Positions 39,301 to 47,859 are shown, counted from the stretch's first letter. The stretch: DNA of 64,000 nucleotides from Papilionanthe hookeriana x Papilionanthe teres (GCA_022702705.1 CM040423.1:43597575-43661574), one strand, 5' to 3'. The notes: generated from the sequence alone by a model not told the origin. Translations and numbers: made by a program.

Positions 39301-41293
39301 AATTTATGCACCCAAATTGCTGCATTCTAAATACATATTGGAACTAGTGCGAGTTGAAACAGGAGTGAAGGAGGGAGACACGGTTAGCATGCACTACGAC
39401 CCTATGATAGCTAAGCTTGTAGTGTGGGGAGAAAATCGACAAGCTGCATTAGTCAAACTGAAGGACTGCTTGCTAAAATTTCAGGTTTATCGTAATTTCT
39501 AGATTGTTATGTAGTGGTGAAAACAAAATCTTTAGTTAAATTTTTTCCTTGGGTTTATAGTTGCATGATTTTCTTATTATACATGTAATCATGGCACGAT
39601 ATTAACTGTAACCTTATTTCCTTTTAGTTATGTGTAGATCTTGTTCATTTTTTCTACTATTTAAAACATCGAACTTTTTTTTTTAACCTTTCAATGCAAG
39701 CCTCCTTTAATGATGGCTTAGATCATTTGATAGAGAGGTAAGCTACATATTTGGAATTCTGATTTGCTGATTCTGGACAATCTTATCCAATGGTAGACTT
39801 TAGAGTCGCAGTTGCCCTGTTGTTTCTTATCTATGGTTTTTCTTGGGAAGGCTTTAATGTTTACATTGCATTTGCTCTTGTATGAATGTAGGTTGCAGGT
39901 TTACCAACTAATATTGGTTTTCTGTACAAACTCGCAAACCATTGGGCTTTTGAGAAGGGCTTAGTTGAAACACATTTCATTGAGCATTTCAAAGAGGATC
40001 TTTTCATTGATTCAGGAGTTGATATAACAGCTGGGACATCTGCTTCCTCCAAACTTGGTGCAACATTTGTTGCAGCATGCATCTGTGAAGAGGACCATAA
40101 TACCTACAAGGAAAAATTTCCAGGTTGGCTATATTTTTGTGAAACTTGTTTTCTAGTTTTTTTCAGCTAGTGCTGTGTTGGAATTTGAAGTAAATTAACA
40201 TTTGTAGGTGGGGACAAATTGCTTTCATTGTGGTATTCTAATCCACCTTTTCGAATGCATCACTTTGCCAAGCGTTTGATAGAACTTGAGTGGGAGAATG
40301 AACTTGATGGAAAATGCCTAGAACCCTTGAAACTGGTCATCAACTGTGTATCCAAAGGAAGATATTTAGTTGAGGTAAATAGCAGTGTTAGCAGATCAAC
40401 ACTCATAGACATCCAGTCATCTTGGATGTGAACTTATATGATCATTTTTTATGCATTTAAACCTTCTTTCTCATGTAACATATGCCTTTATTTCATCCCT
40501 ATGCTGCTACTCTTTCTATCACCCTTACATCAATTTTTGAGATCTCATAATTGTATGTCTCTTTTCACCTAATTATGTACGAGTTCTTTATACATATCCT
40601 AAATTTCTTAGTCTCAAAGTTATGTCATGGGCAGTTTGAAGGTGGTGATTCCTCTGTCATGGAGATCAAAGTCGTTCATTTGGGTGAGTGCAAGTTCATT
40701 GTTGAAACTGATGGACTGAGCAACCATATTACTTTGGCACGATACTTTAAGGTCAGTTTCTCAGAGCAGTGCGTTCTTTATATATTAACTCTAGCAATTC
40801 AGTTTGATATCCTGAGCAAAAAATCATCAGAATATTATAGCGAGAGGCAATTCTCCTTTTCCATCAGGATAATTGCCAACACATACATATATGGCATGGG
40901 CAGCATCACCATCATTACCGAGAACCTCTGAGTCTTGATCATTCTAATAATGACGCGAGTGATCATAAACCTAGTTTTCAGACTACTTCACAGCCTAAAG
41001 GGAGTGTGTTAGCACCTATGGCTGGTTTAGTGGTCAAGGTTTTGCTAGACAACGGGGAAAAAGTTGAAGAAGGACAGCCTGTTCTAGTTCTTGAGGCCAT
41101 GAAAATGGAGGTGGGTTGGACATTAGTTTCATACTTCTGAGTGTTTTTCTTCATGAATCTATTCTGTATAAACTAATCTTGTTGTTGATTGTTTCAGCAC
41201 GTTGTCAAGTCTCCTCGTGCTGGTTATATTGAGGGGCTTCATGTTGCATCTGGCCAACAAGTCTTTGACACTAGTATTCTCTTTACTGTCAAG
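17978..41293 (+). CDS. MCCA: 3-Methylcrotonyl-CoA carboxylase, alpha (biotinylated) subunit
   Basis: Fifteen exons: 17978-18340, 27288-27409, 27527-27674, 29264-29401, 32903-32998, 33072-33131, 33387-33479, 33662-33773, 39158-39262, 39348-39484, 39892-40123, 40208-40374, 40635-40751, 40868-41110 and 41198-41293. All introns are GT/AG and the phases agree, giving 743 codons without a stop, close to the family length (about 735). The order is an Arg-rich mitochondrial transit peptide (about 1-45), the biotin carboxylase N domain (ANRGEIACR 53-61), ATP-grasp (HGGGGKG 206-212; RDCSVQRRHQK 272-282; EMNTRLQVEHPVTE 334-347), the C domain (HAFEARIYAEN from 379), a linker domain, and a biotinyl domain with EAMKM (Lys709). 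The enzyme carboxylates 3-methylcrotonyl-CoA with bicarbonate and ATP in mitochondrial leucine breakdown, together with the MCCB subunit. No catalytic residue is missing. The last codons are uncertain (see the C-terminus entry). Confidence 0.96.
18736..20146. repeat. 177-bp tandem array, eight copies, in MCCA intron 1
   Basis: Units start at 18736, 18910, 19087, 19264, 19441, 19618, 19795 and 19971, each with ACCACCTATGAAAGATAAG. Spacing is 174, then 177 five times, then 176. Copies are nearly identical. Most variation lies at one site before GCAGGTTGGATG, where CGG, CTGG, ACGG or CGGCG forms occur. Each unit contains a small hairpin (CTATGT ATTA ACATAG). No coding potential is evident. High identity means recent amplification or gene conversion, and the true copy number may be collapsed or expanded in the assembly. 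Confidence 0.96.
21230..23060 (+). mobile_element. Copia gag and gag-pre-integrase relic in MCCA intron 1
   Basis: Starting from a leader-like GC-richer stretch (21230-21660), gag pieces read MKLNGSNFVFWK (about 21702), DRATLGLI, MELNFDNILGLLLNEEV (22172-22222) and SSSALNVEN. A zinc-knuckle relic WNCGRKNHFKKEC lies at about 22371-22410; the codon where the first Cys should stand is CGC (Arg). Further right are a 'VRYVSS..NLIS' piece near 22700-22735 and the gag-pre-integrase EDCV..KQKKMFFSKAG near 22995-23050. There are numerous stops. No integrase core, RT or second LTR is visible, so it is a fragment. Confidence 0.8.
23263..24971. repeat. 28-bp direct repeat pair in MCCA intron 1
   Basis: An identical 28-base AT-rich string starting AATAATATTAAAACTAA occurs at 23263-23290 and 24944-24971. 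The DNA between has GC-richer parts (23680-24900) unlike the flanks. The repeats are too long for a usual target-site duplication. They may mark a duplicated segment or the ends of an insertion. Confidence 0.5.
26840..27140 (+). repeat. C-rich LTR-like stretch with a 24-bp duplication
   Basis: It is pyrimidine-rich, with CTCTCCAACCCACCCTGACATCC and a terminal TTGTTGTTTTGTT, and in general style resembles the gypsy LTRs at 42.7-43.4 and 45.6-46.3 kb. A 24-base unit (CAACCCTAGCTCGGGTGTCG plus TGTT) is repeated exactly at 27090-27113 and 27114-27137. It could be a solo LTR remnant; ends were not defined. Confidence 0.35.
27288..27409 (+). CDS. MCCA: MCCA exon 2
   Basis: Reads AIHPGYGFLSESADFAQLCE and continues to REMGDK, then AG of a split Ser codon. 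HPGYGFLSE is the conserved biotin carboxylase N-domain motif. Donor GACAAGAG/GTATTA. Confidence 0.96.
27527..27674 (+). CDS. MCCA: MCCA exon 3, start of ATP-grasp
   Basis: The acceptor CTGGCAG completes the split Ser codon. It reads ASKRIMGAAGVPLVPGYHG and ends IKPTHGGGGK/GTATGC. Lys203 (in IKPT) aligns with the ATP-contacting Lys159 of E. coli biotin carboxylase, and the glycine-rich loop follows. Confidence 0.96.
27675..29263 (+). other. MCCA intron 3
   Basis: GTATGC to TCCAG. AT-rich; no gene or recognisable TE domain seen in 1.6 kb. Confidence 0.7.
29264..29401 (+). CDS. MCCA: MCCA exon 4
   Basis: 46 codons, phase 0 at both ends. It reads GMRIVQSPGEFADSFL, then AQREAAASFG, then EKYITQPRHVEVQ/GTAACA. 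It lies in the ATP-grasp domain. Confidence 0.96.
29402..32902 (+). other. MCCA intron 4, 3.5 kb
   Basis: GTAACA to TTTAAAG. It holds the antisense LINE. Right of it lies an unassigned stretch (31440-32500) with a G-rich block at 31440-31660 and, at 32210-32370, several diverged repeats of a TTGGCCACTTCAACTGGTGA-like word. Confidence 0.75.
29836..31440 (-). mobile_element. RTE-type LINE relic, antisense, in MCCA intron 4
   Basis: On the minus strand the 3' end is a TTG-repeat tail (plus-strand CAACAACAACAATAAC, 29836-29860), preceded by the conserved CCCCACTCATTGGGATAAAG segment of plant RTE LINEs. RT blocks follow leftwards to rightwards: a catalytic box CMFFDDDILL at about 30364-30393, a 'VDLEKNYGIVSREIL' block near 30600-30660, and 'NYSEIKLM' and 'VKEDLKKMTGEKSVGFDGI' blocks at about 30820-31060. 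The normal Ala-Asp-Asp position reads Asp-Asp-Asp. Stops and frameshifts abound. The 5' boundary is approximate, because nothing recognisable is seen beyond about 31100. Confidence 0.85.
32903..32998 (+). CDS. MCCA: MCCA exon 5, catalytic RDCSVQRRHQK
   Basis: 32 codons in phase 0: VFGDKHGNVIHLYERDCSVQ, RRHQKIIEEAPA. His280 and Lys282 align with His236 and Lys238 of E. coli biotin carboxylase, which contact bicarbonate and nucleotide. Confidence 0.97.
33072..33131 (+). CDS. MCCA: MCCA exon 6
   Basis: 20 codons: PKVANEFRSHLGEAAVAAAK. Acceptor TTGTTGCAG, donor CCAAG/GTTAGG. Confidence 0.95.
33387..33479 (+). CDS. MCCA: MCCA exon 7, ATP-grasp catalytic core
   Basis: 31 codons: AVGYYNAGTVEFIMD, then YFMEMNTRLQ. 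Glu334, Asn336, Arg338 and Gln340 align with E. coli Glu288, Asn290, Arg292 and Gln294. Acceptor CATAAAG, donor CTTCAG/GTGTGC. Confidence 0.97.
33549..33571. repeat. CT microsatellite in MCCA intron 7
   Basis: About ten CT dinucleotides in the pyrimidine-rich intron between exons 7 and 8. Confidence 0.85.
33662..33773 (+). CDS. MCCA: MCCA exon 8
   Basis: Reads VEHPVTEMIVGQDLVEWQ, continues through LPLTQSEVPLK, and adds one base of a Gly codon. Glu342 aligns with E. coli Glu296, the proposed catalytic base. Confidence 0.96.
35341..35760 (-). mobile_element. 5'-truncated RTE-type LINE tail, antisense, in MCCA intron 8
   Basis: The plus strand begins CAACAACAACAACAAG, then CCCACTAAGTGGGGTCGGCTACATG, the characteristic 3' end of plant RTE LINEs read on the opposite strand. 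The sequence is collinear with the 3' part of the intron 4 copy (about 29836-30210) but diverged, and it ends before any RT catalytic block. Such short 5'-truncated copies are typical of target-primed insertion. Confidence 0.85.
38060..38850 (+). mobile_element. Ty3/gypsy leader and gag relic in MCCA intron 8
   Basis: A PBS-like TTGATATCAGAGTGAC lies near 38288-38302, about 490 bases before a gag piece reading VNIDFPDLGLDKFIEWLQTM (38781-38840) and then a stop. The D-FIEWLQ segment matches the retrotransposon gag of gypsy elements; the element at 42.7-46.3 kb carries the same segment (DFIDWLQSV). No LTR pair or pol domain is seen. Confidence 0.6.
39158..39262 (+). CDS. MCCA: MCCA exon 9, biotin carboxylase C domain
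   Basis: Reads (G)HAFEARIYAEN, CRGFLPATGSLHYYHPVSIS, PT and a split Val codon. Arg384 aligns with the catalytic Arg338 of E. coli biotin carboxylase. Donor CCAACAG/GTAATG. Confidence 0.96.
39348..39484 (+). CDS. MCCA: MCCA exon 10
   Basis: Completes the split Val and reads RVETGVKEGDTVSMHYDPMI, AKLVVWGENR, ALVKLKDCLLKFQ/GTTTAT. DTVSMHYDPMIAKL is the conserved C-domain dimer-face segment. The acceptor is GAACTAG, with a weak pyrimidine tract. Confidence 0.95.
39892..40123 (+). CDS. MCCA: MCCA exon 11
   Basis: Reads VAGLPTNIGFLYKLANHWAF, VETHFIEHFKEDLF, GATFVAACICEEDHN and ends one base into a Gly codon. It spans the end of the biotin carboxylase C domain and the start of the linker domain that contacts the beta subunit. 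Confidence 0.94.
40208..40374 (+). CDS. MCCA: MCCA exon 12
   Basis: Reads GDKLLSLWYSNPPFRMHHFA, RLIELEWEN and ends GRYLVE/GTAAAT. WYSNPPFR..H is a plant MCCA signature in the domain that mediates subunit contact. Confidence 0.94.
40635..40751 (+). CDS. MCCA: MCCA exon 13
   Basis: 39 codons, phase 0: FEGGDSSVMEIKVVHLGECK, then ETDGLSNHITLARYFK/GTCAGT. It lies in the middle (BT-like) domain between the carboxylase and biotinyl parts. Confidence 0.92.
40868..41110 (+). CDS. MCCA: MCCA exon 14, biotinyl domain with EAMKM
   Basis: 81 codons. It opens DNCQHIHIWHGQHHHHY, runs through a hydrophilic linker, then reads GSVLAPMAGLVVKVLLDNGE and EGQPVLVLEAMKME/GTGGGT. The biotin-accepting Lys709 is 5 bases before the exon end (codons K, M, E), so an intron follows immediately after the biotinylation motif. 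Confidence 0.96.
41198..41293 (+). CDS. MCCA: MCCA exon 15, second half of biotinyl domain
   Basis: 32 codons: HVVKSPRAGYIEGLHVASGQ, QVFDTSILFTVK/GTATGT. It completes the biotinyl fold. Confidence 0.95.
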
Positions 41294-42058
41294 GTATGTT
41301 CCTCTTTCAATTACCATATGTAATTCCTCACGCAATTGCAAACTCTATGATGTGCATTTTTACATTTTAAACTTAGAAAGAAATAAAATATAACAATAGT
41401 AATAATACTAATGATGATGATAATGACCTGTGATTTTGAATGGGAATCTTCGAGGGTGTTGTAGGAGTGATGTGAAGGTTTAAATCATTTTGACCCTGAG
41501 ACCATTCAATAAAAAAGCAAAGATATACTTGGTAAAAGAGGCTCACCCCAGGGCAAGGTTGTAAGCATCAACTTCTCGATCCCCCACATTAATTGGATCA
41601 TGGTGTAATGTGTATTCTTTTTATGGTGCATGCATAGTTTTAGCTGTCGGGAATGTTGGTTATTTCTGCTAACTCCAGATGATTTGCTTATTCTATGATA
41701 TGACTGTACCTTGCTTGGCTTTTGTAACTGTTTAAAGATATGGATTGTTAGAACCCCCACAATTATGTCTGCTCAAGCTACCTAGCTGGCTAAAATCTAT
41801 TTGCTTGCGGTAGTGGTGAGTGGATGGGAATGATTGGTTAGCTGTGAGGGATTTGGTTCCCTAGTTGTTACCTAAGCTTTTAGAAAGCTATTGTCTTCCA
41901 CAACTACTGCCTACTATTCAAGGATAATATGTCCATTTGGACCCATTGTCCCACTTTTGAGTACTCAAGCTAAGAGAAACATTTCATGTCATCGATTACA
42001 TGCTTTCATTTATTTGAAGTTCACGTTGGATTCTTACTCATAATTTTTTCAGATATGA
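41294..42058 (+). other. MCCA: MCCA C-terminus and 3' end, ambiguous
   Basis: After Lys743 either the frame continues through nine codons to TAA at 41321-41323, or the strong donor AAG/GTATGT (41294) is used. A good acceptor with a T-rich tract (TAATTTTTTCAG) ends at 42052. It would give ATA TGA (42053-42058), adding one Ile before the stop, which fits the short tails of other plant MCCA proteins (for example ...IKG). I favour splicing, but only a cDNA would settle it. Confidence 0.4.
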
Positions 42059-42695
42059 CAGGTAAGCTTAAAAATTTAAAAGAGGGAACTTATGAGTTGT
42101 TAATTATGGGTGTATTCAAGGAAGATAATTAAAATAGCTGTCTGGTATTGCATATAATAGTAAATGTGCATAGTTCCTTTTTTGTTTGTAAATTTTTGTT
42201 TCAAGAATTTTATCATGTTTTAGAAAAGTTGTTAAAAAGTGATGGTACATATTGATATATTACGTTTTCTTCACCCTTGAACTGTATCTTGTGCTCTTGA
42301 TGTGAGAAATAATAGAAAATGTTATTATGGACGTTATTAATTTGAAGATGTTTGTTCTAAAAGTTTCACAATGTTTGAAAAAAATGGAGGTATAGTGGTG
42401 GTATAGGTGGATATATTATATTTTTTCTAAAAGTAAACCACATCTTCTGCTCCTTTGATGTGAGAAACAATAGATTATGATGTCATGCACCTTATAGTCT
42501 GAAAATTTTCATTCTAAAAGTTTTACCTTGTTTTAAAAAATAGTGGTATAATGGAGGTATACTAGTGGTATAGATGAATATATTGTGCTTTTCCTCACAG
42601 ATGAACTATATTTTCTGCTCTTTTGGTGTGAGAAACAATATGTTATGGTATTATTCTTTTTTTTTGTGAGAAGTTTTGTTCTAAAAGTTGTACCA

Positions 42696-43460
42696 TGTAA
42701 TGCGGGGCTGAGGAGGCTAGCTAGTTCAGCCAACAGGAGGATGGGCCGTCAGAACCGGTCTAGAGATTGCGCGTTTAGCTCCCTACTGGATTGAGCTACA
42801 ATTAGAAGTGGTTACACTCCCGCCAGCCCCTTCCCTCTTACCTTTTATGTTTTCCACGCTATTTGGGAGAATTAGGGTTATGTTTTATTTTGATTTAGTT
42901 TTAGATTCTCCTTGGAGTCTCCTTTCCCTTTGCTAGGGTTGTATTCGACCACTGGTGGTGCTTCGACTATATCTTGCTCCGAGGTGGTGTTATATCCTCT
43001 CCTATTCTCCTCCCCATCCCTTGCCCCTCCCCTCCCTTAGCTGCCGGCCACCCCTACTCCTTTTTATGGGCCTACCGGCCCTTCCCTGCAGCGTTGCTTG
43101 CTCTCCAACCCGTCCAACAGCCAACCAGCTTTTGGCGCTTCTTTACCCGCAGTAGTTCTTGCTGTCCGCCTATCCGACCATCACTCTGTTTCCAGCTGCT
43201 CCTTACCGGCAACCTTCCTTGCCACTGCACTCCTTCAGCCCTCAAACTGCCCGCTAAATCCCCTTTCCAACCTACCGTCTAACCACCAACACTTCCCCTT
43301 CCTCTTGTCGCTTCACTGATGCCACCACCGCTCTCAAATCTTCTCGTCCTGCCCAAGCTAGAGGTTGTTGTTGTTTTGTTGTATTAGCTGTGTTGTAACC
43401 CAAACACATGCTGAATAAAATTTGCTTATCATTTCTGTTGTTTTGAACTAGTTCCGTATT
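42696..43460 (+). repeat. 5' LTR of the gypsy-derived element
   Basis: Begins TGTAATGCGGGGCTGAGG and ends near TAGTTCCGTATTAT just before the PBS. It is collinear with 45561-46350, sharing CCTTGGAGTCTCCT, a long C-rich middle, and TGTTGTAACCCAAA..AATAAAATTT, the last holding a likely polyadenylation signal. The C-rich centre gives chance open frames. Confidence 0.87.
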
Positions 43461-43859
43461 ATTTGGTATTAGAGCTAGCCTAATTCTAGTTTTATCCTAG
43501 AGTTTCCTAGCATCCGCCATAACCCGAAAAAATTTCTTTGTGACACAAAATAATCTTTCTAGTTCCATAAATCCCAAACTCTAACCATGCCACCAAGAAG
43601 ACTTGCTCGAGCCTATCTGGGAAAAGATATGGCGAGAGCTTCGTAGTCTTCAATAAAGGCTTGCACAGATTTATGAGATAACCCAGGAAGAGGTTACCCT
43701 CGACCGAGATCTGAAGAGTCAAAGGAGAGAGAGAGGAGGATATGAATCACTTTTATAGGTAGAATTTCAACGATGAAGAAGATATGTCACGATGTTTTGA
43801 ATTCCAGTAATAGAGGAGGCCTAGAGAGGGGTATCTAAATTTTTATAGAGATAATTTCA

Positions 43860-45060
43860 AAGAGGAGATATCATTTGGAGGGCACCGAGACTTCGACATC
43901 AAAATGAACCTGCTAGAGTTTGATGTAGGTATGAATCCATAAGACTTTATTGATTGGTTGCAATCTGTTAAATGTATCTTGGAGTATAAGGATGTGCTGG
44001 AGGATTAGTAGGTCAAATTAGCTGCTATCAAGTTAAAGAATAATATCTCTTTGTGGTGGGAGAATTTACACAGATAAAAAAAGTGAAGACAACGATAAGA
44101 TTACCAGGTGCGAAGGAAGCGATGCAAGTGAAATACCTCCCACCTCGTTACCGTCAGGATATGTTTCTGAGACTCCACCACAACATAATTTGATCAGTTG
44201 TTAGATGAGATGTGATTTGGTCAAGCCAGAGAAACATGTCATAACTTGTTATACTGGGAACACGAAGCCCGCAATTTGCAACGTGGTGCAGTCGTAGCCT
44301 TATTCATCATTGGGAAATGTTCTGATTTTAGCACTGAAAGTAGAAAGACAGTAGAAACATAGCATGTAACCACCACCAGTCAGATTGCCACCCATAGTTG
44401 GAGACATCAGCAGGAACACACCTCAGGTAGGTTGGAAAGTTGGTTCGGACAAGGATAAAGCCATCCCCATCGAAAAAGCTCGACAAGAGTAGCACACTTG
44501 CTATAATCCACTGTCGAGAAAATGTTTCAAAAGCCACGATTTGGGCACATTGCCTCCGGTTCCCCAACGAGACTGCGTCGCATCTTTTATGGAACAGGGC
44601 GTTGTGGAAGAGGTTAGCGATGAGGAAAAAGCTGCAGATATGATTAAGGTGCACCGTCTACCACCAGATGAAGGAGAAGCAATTCTGATTCGACGAATCC
44701 TGCAGGCTAAGGATACGAGGGATCCACAAAAGCTTCAACATAATATCTTTTACACCTGCTGCACCGTGAGCGGAAATGTATGCAATCTCACCGTCGATGG
44801 GGGGAGTAGTAAAAATATGACATCTACAGAGATGGTAGAAAAGATGGGTCTTGTGACTTAGGCACTCCTAGTCATATTCTTTAATGTAGCTGAAGGAGAA
44901 CAAATTCAACATTGATCGGAGATACGTAGTGTAGTTTTCGATCGGGAGCAAGCTACAAGATCATGTGTGGTGCGATGTGGTCCTTATAGATGCCTGATAC
45001 TTTTTTTATTGGGGGACTGTGACAATTTGCAGGAGGACTCAGCACGATGAATTCATCAAC
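43860..45060 (+). pseudogene. Gypsy gag-protease relic
   Basis: In order: the gag capsid region with FIDWLQSVKCILEYKDVLED (about 43947-44010) and WWENL (about 44053-44067), a zinc-knuckle remnant near 44522, a protease region (44541-44861) with IFYTCCTVSG and DGGSSKN, and a later VWCDVV..DGKHIIL piece (about 44957-45100). Several stops and frame changes occur. Nothing of the RT follows. Confidence 0.82.
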
Positions 45061-45560
45061 ATATATTATTTCACCAAGGATGGGAAGCACATCATCTTAC
45101 TTCGGTGGACCGTGAGAGCATAGGTGCACTTACCAGCATAGCAATATCGATTGGATCAATTCTGGTGATGACGAGAGGTGATTGGACCGAGACACCAGCT
45201 CCAGACACGGGACAATTACATAAGAGGACATTTAAGGATGTCACAGTCGATACCTTGTCGCCATTGCCATCACCAGGAAAGAAGATTCAGGTTACACCCA
45301 CTTCAGATCTGGCTAAGTTGACTGAGGATGACTCTGTGAGTATTCAACAGCAGCGGCGAGACACGCATGCTTAGTTCAGTTAAGTAGTAGACTCCCAGAA
45401 GATTGAACCAATGTGGATGTTTGCTCGTAAGTTGGGGAAGACTCTCGGGTGCCTTGGAAGGCTGTGCAGTCGCCAGTGATATTCACGTGATGCTAGGATT
45501 GCAGACGAGGAATCAGAATCTTCTACCAATGAAGTTGAAGCTCCACTAACCCCGAGTGAT

Positions 45561-46350
45561 TGACACGGGGCCGAGGTCGCCAATCGATTATACTAGCTGG
45601 CAGATGAATCGACAAACTGACTCAGAGATTGTGGGTTCAACTTCCTGCTGGATTGAGCGACGATTGAAAGGGGCGGCACTGCCGCCAGTCCCTTTCCCCT
45701 TTCTTTTTATGTTTTCCACTTATTTGGAGTCCCTTTTTATTTGTTGTTTAAGACAATTATGGTTATGTTTTATTTTGATTGCTGTTTCAATTTCTCCTTG
45801 GAGTCTCCTCCCTTATCAGGGTTTTATCTGATGACGGTTGATGCTTCGGCTGTAGCTTGCTCTAAGGTATTGTTGCATCCTCTTCTATTCTCCTGCCTAC
45901 TCTTCCTTGCCCTCCCTTTGCCGCCACCACCCCTAATTCTTCCTGCTGGCCCGCCGCACCCTTTACATGCAACAGTGCTTGCTATCCAACCCATACAGTC
46001 GCCAACGAACAATTGTCGCCTCTTTCCCTGCAGCGATTCTTGGTATCCACCTATCCAGCCATCACCCTGCTTTCAACCAGCCCTTACCAACAACCTTCCT
46101 TTCCGTCTTACTTCTCTAGCCCTCAAACTATCGACTAAATCCCCTTCTCAACCCACCGTACAATCACCAACCCTTCCTCTTCCCCTTGCCGTTTCTCCAA
46201 CGCCACCACCGCCCCCGAATCTTCTCGTCCGACCCTGGCAAAGGCTGTTGTTGTTGTGTCATAGTTGCATTTTGAGTTGTGTTGTAACCCAAATCCATTT
46301 GCTTAATAAAATTTGATTATCATTTCCGTTGCTTGAACTAGTTTCAGTGT
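45561..46350 (+). repeat. 3' LTR of the gypsy-derived element
   Basis: Begins TGACACGGGGCCGAGG and ends near CTAGTTTCAGTGT. It matches the 5' LTR along its length, with many substitutions and indels (for example an extra TTTATTTGTTGTTTAAGAC near 45735). The divergence marks an old insertion. Confidence 0.85.
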
Positions 46351-46599
46351 CACAATGTTTTAGAAAAATAGTGTTATATTGGTGGTATATATGACTATAT
46401 TGTATTTTTTCTCTTAAATGAATTATATATTGTGCTCATCTGATATGAGAAACAATAAATTATTATATTGTGTATCTTATAAGTTTGAAATTTTTTGTTC
46501 TAAAGGTTCTACCTTATTTTATAAAATGGTGGTGTAATGGTGTGGTACAGCGGTGACTCATGATTATACTATGTTTTTTCTCACAAACTTAACAAGTGA

Positions 46600-47330
46600 A
46601 GTTTACCAAATCAATTATATTGTTTTCCGATAAAAATTCGTGATTATATATGATTTAAACATGATATATGAAACAATTCATTTAACAAATGAGGTAAAAT
46701 AAATTGACCACCCCAACAATAAAATTTAATTACATATGATTTAAACATGAGTGATAATGCAATGCACTCATTTGTACATCCATTCTCTTATGCCAAGAGG
46801 AATTGAATAAAACAGTAAAAAATTAAACAATAATCAATAAAGGCAATCATTTGTAAACATTGTATTTTTTTTGTTGCCTATTGACCCGGGAGCCGTCTTA
46901 CTTTTCGAATTCATCATTTTTGGTTTGCTTGTTTCGCTTTTCTGTAAAACTCTGAACGATGTGTAATAAACAACTTCATGAGTTTAACAAAAAATTGAAA
47001 AATTGTTTGAAATACCTTTGGTAAGGATGAAACAAATTACCTTGACGATTGATGTGCTAAATGCTAAGCTTTGCAACTCTCTTCTGAAATCCCAAGCTAC
47101 TTAGGAAACTCAGAGAGCGCTATTGACAAATCCTGTACAGAAAACACGTAACGGAAAATCCTAAAACTTAAAAAAAAAAATTAGTGGTGCAAGTATTTGA
47201 ATATGTTATTATTTTTTCAAATTTCGGGCTTGTTTTGGGCTAGGTTCAATTTACCGCCAATTAGCTGAAGTGGGTCAACTGAAAGAACATGTGTCATAAT
47301 GCTATTGGAGTCCGGAAGTTAATCTAAATG
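46600..47330. other. AT-rich sequence, no gene seen
   Basis: Contains short A- and T-rich runs and no open frame or TE motif I can recognise. Confidence 0.5.
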
Positions 47331-47700
47331 CGGTCATTGGACTACATGTTTTCTCCTTTTTCACGCACCTTTCTCTTGACACTAAAGCCCATTCGATCTC
47401 CTTCCTATCTCCCTCATCCACTTGAAACCGGAGCTGGAAACAACTTCCCTCTGCCGTATCTTCCTTATCCACTCAAAATCCGAAGCCAACAAGCACCTCC
47501 CGCTGCGCCGACTGCTCCTTCACTCCCGCCAACGCTGCTACTCCGGCGAAGCCCATAGCCCTAGTTGCACTCCCATGGTAACGCCACTTCTCTCTCTCTT
47601 CACTGCTCCACCTCCCCTTGCTTTTTTGTGACCGCACTCCCTCCGACAACCCCCTCATATACTTGACGTCAAGCCTCCCATAAAACTTGCCATCTCCCAA
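47330..47700 (+). other. GC-richer block of unknown nature
   Basis: A C-rich patch in AT-rich surroundings. One frame (47422-47628) reads MKPELETTSLCRIFLIHSKS and continues with Arg- and Leu-rich sequence, a little like a transit peptide, with a possible donor CCCATG/GTAACG at 47578. No downstream exon was found. It may be a captured or dead first exon, or simply LTR-like DNA. Confidence 0.25.
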
Positions 47701-47859
47701 TCAATTCCATTGAGATTCATATGGATTTTAACAAAAAGTTATATATAGTGGGAGTAAAGAGAGCGATAGAAAAGGTCAATATCGGTTTTGACGGGTAGGT
47801 TTATCTACTCGTCGTATATTAGATCCGATATCGATTACTTTGTCAGCATTATAAATCAA

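Larger units (their letters stand above)
42696..46350 (+). mobile_element. Ty3/gypsy-derived element with gag and protease only
   Basis: Two LTRs (42696 to about 43460; 45561 to about 46350) flank an internal region of only 2.1 kb. The PBS is TGGTATTAGAGC (43463-43474), one base off the initiator Met tRNA site. The interior carries gypsy gag (DFIDWLQSV, LWWENL, then PPRYRQDMF-like residues), a zinc-knuckle relic with a lost Cys (about 44522-44560), and an aspartic-protease segment with VDGGSSKN (about 44799-44822), all disrupted. Reverse transcriptase, RNase H and integrase are absent: the 3' LTR comes almost directly after the protease region. It interrupts one unit of the ~160-bp tandem repeat. 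The target duplication is imperfect (TACCA versus CACAA-like). Confidence 0.88.
42190..46600. repeat. Degenerate ~160-bp tandem repeat, split by a retroelement
   Basis: Five units share TTTTGTTCTAAAAGTT.., ..GTGGTATA.. and TGTGAGAAACAATA. The GAGAAA anchor lies at 42304, 42462, 42630 and 46447. Spacings are 158 and 168, then 3817, which falls to about 158 when the inserted element (about 3.66 kb) is removed. A fifth unit begins near 46487. AT-rich and non-coding, directly downstream of MCCA. Confidence 0.85.

Noticed and set aside
42955..43319. Overlapping proline/leucine-rich frames of 66-102 codons
   Set aside because: They lie in the C-rich centre of the gypsy 5' LTR; the matching region of the 3' LTR gives similar frames. 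Composition artefact.
45741..46316. 191-codon frame, the longest gap-free frame in the window after joining none
   Set aside because: It lies entirely within the gypsy 3' LTR and its proline-rich translation reflects C-rich DNA.
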